In this document: positions 1 through 8,261 of the stretch, one piece after another | How the letters are laid out: each line of letters starts with the position of its first letter | Position numbering within the stretch: position 1 is the stretch's first letter | Source of the DNA: Nitzschia sp. pyKryTriq1 | Lineage: Eukaryota; Bacillariophyta; Bacillariophyceae; Bacillariales; Bacillariaceae | Direction: 5' to 3' | NCBI GenBank assembly: GCA_956465555.1 | Contig: OY101123.1 | Coordinates: 1,860,001-1,924,000, forward strand | Length of the DNA stretch: 64,000 bases | Program-made: the position numbers and the translations under genes | The notes under the pieces: generated by a model | What the model was told of the DNA's origin: nothing | Databases searched by the model: none | The model's input: the letters and a program-made list of their open reading frames with translations, nothing else

Positions 1-401
1 GTCACACGCCTACTGTACCACCACAGGGTATGCGGTACCTGCTGGTACGTACAGTTGTTGTCGAGTAAAATACCGCCAATATGTTGTAATGCAATAGAGC
101 TGGAACGTCGACCCCTTCGACTAAAAGTTCGACCCTTCGACCCATACGACTTGCTCTGTGCCATTGATTTTCTATTTTTCTACAGTAGGTTCGACAAAAC
201 ATCAGCTCCAGCAGCAGCACCAAACAATAACTCTCTCTAGAGTAGAGTAGAGTAGAGTAGTAGGGACCTATATACTGCTCGATGATGACGATGATGCAAT
301 AATAGCATTGTACATAGGATACGCACGACACAGCACTGCTCCCTCGGAAAAGCTAGCTAGCTAGTAGACTAGACTAGACTAGACTAGTTGTAATCTTCAC
401 C
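1..401. other. Upstream region of the AlkB fusion gene
   Basis: No gene is supported here. The stretch holds short direct repeats: several TTCGAC words near 108-200, an AGAGT/AGTAG run near 238-262, and a GACTA run near 365-387 just before the ATG at 402. These could be 5' flank or untranslated leader of the next gene; I see no recognisable core promoter element. Confidence 0.5.
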
Positions 402-2561
402 ATGGCGGCGGACGACAACGTCAAGGACGGCGACACTGACAACAACAACGACTCCCAAGACAACAAAAATAAATACTTGGTAGCGCTGGAAACGCCTTGC
501 GTCTATTTTGATCCCGAATTTCTCTCGGACGCGGACGCTTCGAAATTCTACCAAGAGTTGCTGCACGGAATCAAATGGGAAACCACGTCCAAGATTAATC
601 GGTGGGTCAGTTTACACCACGCCCGAGGAGAATTAGTGGAAGAAGCGTCGTATCAATATCGGGATGCTCCCGGCGCGGCCCATTTGGGTTTTACCGAGAC
701 GATTCAAAAGATCCAAGAGGCCGCGCAAGAGTGGTACTTTGCCCAAACGCAACAAAACGTCGAATTCAATGTCTGTTTGTTGAATTATTACGAAAATGGA
801 CAACAGCGGATTGGATGGCACTCGGATCGGGAAGAAATTGGTCGGTCGACACCCATCGCTTCGGTCAGTTTGGGAGCGACACGGCAGCTTCAAATTCGAA
901 ACAAGATATCCGGTCCTATGGATCGAGCCTCGTTGGACATGCCAAATGGATCCTTGGTTGTGATGGAAAATATTTGTCAACACGAGTACCTTCATTCTGT
1001 TCCGAAACAGCCGTCAGTGTCAGACGGCCGGATCAATCTGACGTTTCGATGCAAGTCGTTCACTACGGATGGAGAACTCGAACATGAGAAGCGGGATGAC
1101 TGGCTTGCGACCATGACAGAAGGTATTCAACCCGATGCCAAAGCGTGGACGTCGAAAGGTCTGTCGTCATCAATAATAGCCGACAATAAGAACAATACTC
1201 AAGAATCTGCTCATGTATTTGGGGACGGCGTCCCAACGGATGCCTTGGATCCAGACTACCCAACGATTTGTTTCTTGCTCAAAACCAATATAGGCACCGA
1301 GAGGTACTGTGGAGCGGAAATTCAAGAGCTGTTGGATGCTAATGATCGTCTGCGTGATAACTGGCGTGTGATTGCTCGCCCACTACTGATGGATGGAATG
1401 GTGGCCTGCTGTTGTCGACAAGAGGGTCCTTCTGCCGAAATGAAATCAGAACTTGCCGGAATTCTACTCGGCACCAAATCGGCCCACCACCTTCTGGACT
1501 ACCATACTGACTTTTTCATCGAAGAATGTTGTACCGAGGATGTTCCAACACCACAACTCGTCACTGCTGAAATGCTCTACGAGCATTTCAAAAAGCTTAT
1601 CGTCAACAAGGATGTCGTCATTTCGTCTATGGAACAGCTCGCGGACAGTGGAGGAGGGACCTTTCGTGCGACCTGTGATCGAATAGGAGGCCCTCATGCC
1701 TTTGTACGGACAGATGTCGAGAGAGAAATGGGTGGCTCGCTGGCGGAGTACTACCATACACGAAAAGTGAAACCCAAAATGGAAGATTACGATGTCTGTA
1801 TCTGGATTGAAATTGTCGGCTATCGCGTCATCGTTGGAACCCAAATCAATGTTTCCGACCTCAGTAAGGACCGACATTTTCTCAAGTTTCGTAACGCCGT
1901 CACGGTCAAAACCAACATTGCGTATGCCTTGGTGCGTTTGGGCAACATTCAGCCGGGTCACACGGTTTTGGATCCCTTTTGCGGAAGTGGCACTCTCCTA
2001 CTCGAGGCCTTGGAGGTGTTTCAGAAGAAAATATTTTGTATTGGGTTGGATGTTTCCAAACGAAGCGCTGCCGGTTCCCAAGAGAACGCACTGGCTGAGA
2101 ACTTTGGTTCCGATGTTTGTAAATTTGTTTGCTCAGACGCTCGAGGTCTCCGCCGTCACGTCGATGATGAATCGGTGGATGCAATCATCAGCAATCTTCC
2201 TTGGGGCGTCCAAACAGGACCCAAGAATAGCGTCACGGATTTGGGAACTCTTTATGAAATCTTCCTGAGGACGGCTTGGTATGTATTGAAACCTGGAGGT
2301 CGAATTGTGATGCTGGTCTTGCGAGGATTGCAAACAATGCGAATTGTCCGCAAGCTGAGCGGCCGCTACAAATTGTTGAGCGTCAATGTCGTCCGAACCA
2401 CGAATAATCTGCCAAGCATTCTAGTGGTGGAGAAGCTCGCGGCGGATGACGTCCGAGACAGTATCAAGGGACAACTGGCGTACATGAATCAATACGTGAC
2501 AGTGAGCCCTGAGATGTATCAGGCTATACACATGGAAGCCATTGATGAGGAGGAGAAATAA
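402..2561 (+). CDS. AlkB-like dioxygenase fused to a THUMP/RNA guanine methyltransferase
   Basis: Single uninterrupted frame of 719 residues from a CACC-ATG. Residues about 30-218 form an AlkB-type Fe(II)/2-oxoglutarate dioxygenase: GWHSD gives the HxD iron ligands (H140, D142), H198 the distal ligand, and RINLTFR (R210, R216) the 2-oxoglutarate arginine motif. Residues about 285-485 look like a divergent THUMP-type RNA-binding segment. Residues about 495-690 are a Rossmann methyltransferase with the SAM loop DPFCGSGTLL (524-533) and the catalytic NLPWG motif (598-602), the form used by THUMPD3/Trm14-type tRNA N2-guanine methylases. AlkB enzymes reverse or create oxidised N-alkyl marks on nucleic acids; the methylase half adds methyl to guanine, most likely in tRNA. 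All key residues of both enzymes are visible, so both may be active. The substrate is inferred. No signal peptide; nuclear or cytosolic action is likely. Confidence 0.88.
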   Translation: MAADDNVKDGDTDNNNDSQDNKNKYLVALETPCVYFDPEFLSDADASKFYQELLHGIKWETTSKINRWVSLHHARGELVEEASYQYRDAPGAAHLGFTETIQKIQEAAQEWYFAQTQQNVEFNVCLLNYYENGQQRIGWHSDREEIGRSTPIASVSLGATRQLQIRNKISGPMDRASLDMPNGSLVVMENICQHEYLHSVPKQPSVSDGRINLTFRCKSFTTDGELEHEKRDDWLATMTEGIQPDAKAWTSKGLSSSIIADNKNNTQESAHVFGDGVPTDALDPDYPTICFLLKTNIGTERYCGAEIQELLDANDRLRDNWRVIARPLLMDGMVACCCRQEGPSAEMKSELAGILLGTKSAHHLLDYHTDFFIEECCTEDVPTPQLVTAEMLYEHFKKLIVNKDVVISSMEQLADSGGGTFRATCDRIGGPHAFVRTDVEREMGGSLAEYYHTRKVKPKMEDYDVCIWIEIVGYRVIVGTQINVSDLSKDRHFLKFRNAVTVKTNIAYALVRLGNIQPGHTVLDPFCGSGTLLLEALEVFQKKIFCIGLDVSKRSAAGSQENALAENFGSDVCKFVCSDARGLRRHVDDESVDAIISNLPWGVQTGPKNSVTDLGTLYEIFLRTAWYVLKPGGRIVMLVLRGLQTMRIVRKLSGRYKLLSVNVVRTTNNLPSILVVEKLAADDVRDSIKGQLAYMNQYVTVSPEMYQAIHMEAIDEEEK

Positions 2562-2935
2562 TTCTGCAAGGCTATTGTTTCTCTGTTACCGTAGTCTCTG
2601 CCGGTACCATCACCGGTTCCGCCGTAAGAGAAGTTATTGACCACGCGACGGATTGACACCCCTGAGGTAGAAATTAGAATGGACATAAAAGCAAGTCATC
2701 GCTCTAGTATTCGATTATGAGAGAGAGAGAGAGAACACGCGGATATCCTGGTAGCAACGCGTTCACCTGAAATTGCGGATTTTCTACGAGAATCATGATA
2801 CTTAAAAGGCACTTCTGAATGTAAAGCATACTATTGTACCATTAAGCGTTCATTGCACGAATACAACAACGATTCAACTAGCATGCATCAGTAATATATA
2901 TAGCAAGCAACATATGGGGCAAATCAGGAAGACCT
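2562..2935. other. Intergenic region between convergent genes, with GA microsatellite
   Basis: Shared 3' flank of two convergent genes. It contains a (GA)n tract near 2718-2734. I see no gene or structured RNA. Confidence 0.5.
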
Positions 2936-4031
2936 TCACTGCTGCTGCTGCTGGGGTTTCTTTGGCATGTGGCGGTAGGGGTGGGCAATGAGATGCTCGA
3001 TGGCTTCCAACAGCAGGGCTTCTGATTCTTCAGTGGGTGGTAGCTGTTGGAAGTATGATGGCAGAGAGAACGGTATGACTACTTGCCCATCATCATGCTG
3101 AAATATTGCTGGAATGAGCATGTTGTTCTTTGGGTCTTGGTATCCTCCGGCGGTCATGGACGAATCGGCAGAATCGTCGAGATACTTGTTGGCCGCAATC
3201 GCAAATTCCAACAAGGAGCAGCCGCTAGCATCGCTTTCGCTCCTGCTGGTGCCGGAGACCGAGGACGGGATATTGTTGACGACGGGTGCTGTCGTCTTTG
3301 CTTTTTGCCACCCCTCGCGTGTCGTTTCATTACTAGGACTCCTAGTAGTGCTACTAGTACTCGGGCAGTGCCCCGTACCTTTCACCTTTTCCCTCACCAT
3401 ACGTGTGCACAAGGCAGGCATGCCTCGGATCATGAGAGGGTGGCAATAAGATCCAATGTCTTCTTCCCTCGACTGAGATTCCTTGATCATTCGTCGGAAT
3501 CCGTAGATGGACAGCTGTCGGGAAAAGCTGCGGTACTTTGGAGATTTTGGGTAGTATCGAGGTATAATTTGCGTTTCGAACTCGTGTTTCAAATGAACCT
3601 TGAAGCCATTGCCATGGGGAAGCCAGGACACGATATGCTCGTTTCCCTCGAGAGAGGCATCTTCAAGGAGCTGGTGTAGTTCGAAAGGGAACTTAAACTG
3701 CAGTCAAGGGGGGGGGGGGGGGGCAAAAGAAAGGGCGAGGAAGAAGATCGGATTAGCCCCACGAATGAAGAAGGTACTAGAAGCATCACCAATGCAGCAG
3801 TAGCAGAAAGACTCCGCATCGGTGTTTAGAAACAAGGGAAACGCGGCGTACCTTCAAAGTTTCTTTGTTCATCATAGTGCATGTCTGGTATGATGATCGA
3901 GCAGCCGCCGGGATCACCAGCATTTTGGAACGCCGCTGGTGGTCGTCTTCTTCTTCTGTCTCGGCAAAGTGTGTATTTCTTTGATGGAGCTCTTGCTCAT
4001 CTGTGTTTTGTTGGTGGGCTTTCATAGTCAA
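2936..4031 (-). CDS. Heat-shock-factor-type DNA-binding protein, two exons
   Basis: Exon 1 is 4031-3852 (60 codons), intron 3851-3698 (GTACGC donor, TGCAG acceptor, phase 0), exon 2 3697-2936, giving 313 residues. Exon 2 opens with FKFPFELHQLL and continues through IVSWLPHGNGFKVH and a YRSFSRQLSIYGFRR segment, which together are the wing-helix signature of HSF DNA-binding domains. A further 170 residues carry Ser/Thr stretches and a Gln-rich C-terminal end; I see no clear hydrophobic-repeat trimerisation coil, so this is one of the short HSF-like regulators that diatoms have in large numbers. It probably acts in the nucleus as a transcription factor. The intron carries a run of about 14 G. 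A partial broken copy lies downstream at 5006-5342. The start at 4031 is the first ATG, but 4025 is also possible. Confidence 0.82.
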
Positions 4032-5005
4032 CGTTTGTTTTGCTTTTGGTGGGTCCTTTGCAGACTTCAGAATTGTGAGCGGTACGTGATGTAGTTACAA
4101 ATTTTACAGTGTTCGGAATGTGGATCGATAGAAGAAGAAGTACGAGTACGTACACGATTGTACAGTGTTCGGAATGTTGATCGGTTATCTAGTAGTACCA
4201 ATTCTCACCTACAGGTATGTCACCCGCGGAGTGATGACGCCGGTACTGGGGCGCATAAGTACTGAGTACTGTACGATTTAACGAGCGAGTACGTACTGTG
4301 GACAAAAAAAATGCGCTTTTGGATCTTGCTTTTAGACCAACGTTAATTTGTGTCTTAATTAAAATGTTGTGTTCGGAATGCGGATCGAGACAAGAAGCAT
4401 ATTTTAACAGGTACGAGGGTAAGTACCCCAGCGAAACGTACAGTGTACTGGCTGTTTCTGGTGGGAACACAAAGAATGTTCGCAACACAAAGAACGTTCG
4501 CTTGAAACTGAAACAACGTCATGATGTTCTTTAATTGGTAAGTTGCTGTTCCATCCAGTGAGGGTTCTTGTTTCGTCGAACAACAACGTTCAGTACGTCG
4601 ATTAGGGATAATTATTTTCTTCCCATCTGGTCCCAAGAGCTTGTTCTCTGTTTCATGTTCGAATTATCCGAGCGAGGTTCCACCAGAGATAGTTGGTCTC
4701 TCTCTACTACAAGTAGAGGAGAGCGGTGAGGCGGTAGCAGAGATGGATAAACAAGAAGAACAATCGCATCACCCAAACAGCTGGCCTGGTCGGTGGCCAG
4801 TTAGTGGAACGAAGAAGGAGACATCATCCAATCCCTAAATAAAAACCCGTCTTCGGAATATCATAGGGACGAACATACCGGTACTAATAGCCTGATGAAT
4901 CAACAATTCTCAATTGTTCTCGTTCCCGAATGCCCTCTTCCTCAAAACTATTCTACTGAACCCTCTACCCATCACCGCTGGCGTATGTACGGTACAAGTA
5001 CAATG
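4032..5005. other. Intergenic region upstream of the HSF-type gene
   Basis: No coding region is supported. A motif TTGTACAGTGTTCGGAATGT-like occurs near 4107, 4163 and 4368 in diverged form (core GTGTTCGGAATG followed by TGGATCG/TTGATCGG/CGGATCG), so three related words precede the HSF gene start. They could be regulatory or the debris of a repeat. Short GTAC-containing words are also common here. Confidence 0.45.
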
Positions 5006-5342
5006 TCGTCGAGATACTTGTTGGCCGCAATCGCAAATTCCAACAAGGAGCAGCCGCTAGCATCGCTTTCGCTCCTGCTGGTGCCGGAGACCGAGGACAG
5101 GATATTGTTGATGACGGGTGCTGTCGTCTTTGCCACTTGCCACCCCTCGCGTTTCGTTTCATTACTAGGACTCCTAGTAGTGCTACTAGTACTCGGGCAG
5201 TGCCCCGTACCTTTCACCTTTTCCCTCACCATACGTGTGCACAAGGCAGGCATGCCTCGGATCATGAGAGGGTGGCAATAAGATCCAATGACTTCTTCCC
5301 TCTACTAATGAACCTTGAAGCCATTGCTATGGGGAAGCCAAG
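5006..5342 (-). pseudogene. Partial broken copy of the adjacent HSF-type gene
   Basis: Nearly identical to 3174-3627 of the HSF gene, starting at TCGTCGAGATAC and ending at GGGGAAGCC. About 118 bp equivalent to 3475-3592 are missing; these encode the core recognition segment (the SFSRQL..YGFRR part) of the DNA-binding domain. The copy has neither the first exon nor the 3' end of the parent. It therefore cannot encode an HSF domain and is best read as a recent duplication fragment. High identity over roughly 290 bp in both arms argues for a young event. Confidence 0.8.
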
Positions 5343-6092
5343 GTCAACTGATTCTGAGCCACACCTACTACCCAATGGCAGGTTGAATGTTTTGGCCGAG
5401 GCATAACCAAACAATTCTAGGAGCTACAACAATGTTGAGTCGTCCTCTCGACCGCCTGTTAAAATACTGGTTCCGTCCAGTCGCCTGTTTTGTTCATGTC
5501 GGGCCATCCGTCATCCGCCTGTTGTTGTGAAGTACTGGTGCCGTCCAATCGCCTGTTTTGATGTCGTGCCATCCTGGCATCCCTGTTGATCCACCTTGTA
5601 GTTGGTGGTTTGCCGTCCTAACTTGTTTACCCCGGCTCTACTCACTCAAATGAGAATGATTTTTAGCGCGCGGGACGACAATGAACAAGTGAGCCAAAAA
5701 TAATTTTTAAGCCCCATGGATCGTTCGACTACTTTGATTAGTCACGAGGCAGTCTTTCTTCCGTTCCGTCATCGCCGCGTCGCGCTCGCGTCGTTCGCAT
5801 GCAAAGAATGATGACGTCAACTCGTGACCCCGACTGCACTGCACTGCACTGCACTGCACTGCACTGCACACTGCACCGCACTCAGGGATGAAAATATGCA
5901 CTGACTGCGTTGCCTGCTCATTTTGCGAATGGATGCAGACGATGACGTCTGTCATGAGGAATTAAGTCTCGCACCTGCTGTCTCTTCAACAACTTCTCTG
6001 ATTTCCTCCCTGCGCCTTGGAAACAACAACAACATAATAATAATAATAAAAGGAAGACCTATTAGATCGTCTTGCTTTTCCAAAAGGTTATC
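5343..6092. other. Intergenic region upstream of the CLC gene
   Basis: No gene supported. It holds a repeated phrase of about 30 bases (CGCCTGTT..GTACTGGTGCCGTCC type) near 5450-5560, the pentamer tract noted separately, and an A/T-rich AATAATAATAAA run at 6032-6050 shortly before the CLC ATG. Confidence 0.45.
5833..5876. repeat. (ACTGC)n pentanucleotide microsatellite
   Basis: About seven to eight tandem ACTGC units, decaying at the right edge into ACACTGCACC. It lies about 220 bp upstream of the CLC gene start. Confidence 0.9.
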
Positions 6093-8024
6093 ATGCGATC
6101 ATCGGTCGCTACCAGTTGTTTATCCGAAACATCGAGAACACGGCTCCTCTTTCTTCTGGTGTCGGTGGGCGGAGTGATATTGCTTCTTGCACAGAATTCT
6201 GACGGTTTCTTTATGCAGTCGTCGTCGTCATCGTCGTCGTCTCCTCGGCAACGGAAGGTTTCCGGGCGTTCGATGGCTGCCAAAAAGTTCTCGTCAAGAA
6301 CCACCTCCTTGTATTTGAATGGAGATGGCGACGAGAATGCAAATGAAGGTGATGATTCCCCTTTGTTCTTCCTCAAGCCTGAGCAAACGCAGCAGCAGCA
6401 GCAGGACGGCCTGCTAGCAGCAGTCTCGCCGGTCGATCAACCACAGCAACAAGTAATAGTAGTGCCACCCATTCCCAGTTATGCAGTGCAGTACGATGCG
6501 ACATATATCTTTTTTGCATCCGCTGTGGTCGGAATTCTTTCAGGATTTTCGATTGCCGTTTTTAAAATATCCATTGAAAGTTTAAGAGAAGTGATGTATG
6601 GATCATCGTTTGGGGAACATTTTCCAGTCGCACTCATTCCAGCCCTTGGTGGTATCGGTGTCTCTTTACTTGCCATGTTTGGAGAATTTTCTCCTGGATT
6701 ACGAGGTACTGCCCAAGAAATCGATGCCGTGTCCTTGAATACTGCGACCGATGAGCGATTTACCAAGGCGTCCCGATTTCTTCGAAAGCCTCTTGCCGCT
6801 GTGGTCACGCTGGGGACTGGAAACTCGCTGGGTCCGGAGGGGCCCAGTGTGGAGATTGGAATGGCTGTCAGTCGAATTTGCATGCCGTCCTCCGTAGTGA
6901 GAAATGAAACGGATGCCGAAACTGTGGCTCGGATCCAACGCAATCGCTTGTTGCTGTCGGCCGGTGCGGCTGCCGGTGTATCGGCAGGATTCAATGCTCC
7001 ATTGGCGGGAGTCTTTTTCTCGTTGGAAATTCTGCAACAATCCTTGCCCCCATTAAAGCCATTGACACCATTGTCCTCGACTTCGACAGGAGGAGGAGGG
7101 GGAGGAAGCGAAGATATGGAAGGCAACACAGACGAAAATAGTAGATGGTTCCAGCAGGTCAAAGATGATTATCTCTCGACGGGAACTGGATCGATCACGG
7201 CCGTTCTTCTTGCTTCCGTTCTTTCCGCTTTGGTATCACAAGTCTATCTCGGTGACTCTCTGGCACTGAGTGTGCCATCCTACGAATTGAACACTCCATT
7301 GGTGGAGCTACCCATGTATCTGCTACTAGGAGCGACCACCGGAGTGGTAGCTGGGATTTTTACATTTGCGGCCCAGCTCTCCAAAGCATTTTTTGATGGT
7401 ACCGCGGGGCCCGATGTCGTTCGAGGAGCCATGACGCTGCTTCCCAAATGGACCAAACCTATTATTGGTGGTTTGATTTGTGGTTTCGTTGGACTGATAT
7501 ATCCTCAAATTCTCTTTTTTGGATACGAAACACTCAACACGCTACTGGGTAGTAATTCCTTGACAACGGACGTAGTATTGACCTTGCTCGCGGTCAAGAT
7601 CTTCACGACAGCCATTGCTGCCGGAAGTGGATTGGTGGGAGGTACCTTTGCTCCATCATTGTTCTTGGGAGGAATGGTAGGAGCTTCCTTCCATGACATT
7701 ATTGCTAAAATGTTTCTAGTGGCCCAGGATAGTCCCTTTGAATTGGCCGATGTGCAAGCCTACGCCATTGTAGGAGCCGCTGGAGTCTTGGCGGCACTCT
7801 TCAAAGCCCCTTTGACGGCCAGTTTATTATTGTTCGAGTTGACTCGAGATTATGAAGTCTTATTGCCAGCATTGGCCAGTGCGGGAGTTGGAAGTGTCAT
7901 TGGAGACATCGTCGAAAGGGCACTGGAAGAAACGCGGCGCGACCGGGATGCCGTATCGTGGGGAGATCTCAGCGACTTTGACGATGAAGCCGAAGAATCA
8001 TCCTCATCGAACAAACGATCCTAG
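6093..8024 (+). CDS. CLC-family chloride channel or Cl-/H+ exchanger, plastid-type
   Basis: 643 residues from the first ATG at 6093. An N-terminal hydrophobic segment (about 15-34) followed by NSDG-FFMQ and a Ser-rich stretch resembles a diatom signal-plus-transit presequence with Phe at the cleavage site, so plastid envelope or thylakoid placement is possible but not certain. The membrane domain carries LGPEGPSVEIG with the gating glutamate (E249), FNAPLAGVFFSLE, and GGTFAPSLFLGG (about 516-527), all CLC ion-pathway landmarks. The first canonical motif GSGIPE is replaced by RGTAQE, as happens in divergent plant CLC-e-like proteins. There are no CBS domains; the chain ends in a short acidic Ser-rich tail. 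It moves chloride or another anion across a membrane. Retention of the gating glutamate fits either a gated channel or an exchanger. An insert of about 45 residues, rich in Gly and Ser, sits mid-domain. Confidence 0.88.
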   Translation: MRSSVATSCLSETSRTRLLFLLVSVGGVILLLAQNSDGFFMQSSSSSSSSPRQRKVSGRSMAAKKFSSRTTSLYLNGDGDENANEGDDSPLFFLKPEQTQQQQQDGLLAAVSPVDQPQQQVIVVPPIPSYAVQYDATYIFFASAVVGILSGFSIAVFKISIESLREVMYGSSFGEHFPVALIPALGGIGVSLLAMFGEFSPGLRGTAQEIDAVSLNTATDERFTKASRFLRKPLAAVVTLGTGNSLGPEGPSVEIGMAVSRICMPSSVVRNETDAETVARIQRNRLLLSAGAAAGVSAGFNAPLAGVFFSLEILQQSLPPLKPLTPLSSTSTGGGGGGSEDMEGNTDENSRWFQQVKDDYLSTGTGSITAVLLASVLSALVSQVYLGDSLALSVPSYELNTPLVELPMYLLLGATTGVVAGIFTFAAQLSKAFFDGTAGPDVVRGAMTLLPKWTKPIIGGLICGFVGLIYPQILFFGYETLNTLLGSNSLTTDVVLTLLAVKIFTTAIAAGSGLVGGTFAPSLFLGGMVGASFHDIIAKMFLVAQDSPFELADVQAYAIVGAAGVLAALFKAPLTASLLLFELTRDYEVLLPALASAGVGSVIGDIVERALEETRRDRDAVSWGDLSDFDDEAEESSSSNKRS

Positions 8025-8261
8025 CTAATACACTAGCTACTAGCTCTCCTACTACAATATTGTTATGATGATCTCAAGTAAAGTAGCAGTATGTACAACA
8101 ACCCGTTTCTGAAAGCAATGTTATAAACAGAACATCCGAGCTGTAGAGTAGGAAGTTAGTCAAATCTAGTAGTCATTGAGATTATTGAAGTCTACGAGTA
8201 TGGTACGTCCAGATTCCATCTCTAGACTAGCTACTAGTTTGCACTACCGAGGGATCGATCA

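Noticed and set aside
3083-3679. Long plus-strand frame opposite the HSF gene
   Set aside because: It is antisense to a clear HSF domain, has no family features and breaks at the intron; the minus-strand reading explains the region.
4641-4838. 65-codon plus-strand frame
   Set aside because: No signal, domain or neighbour relation; too short to support.
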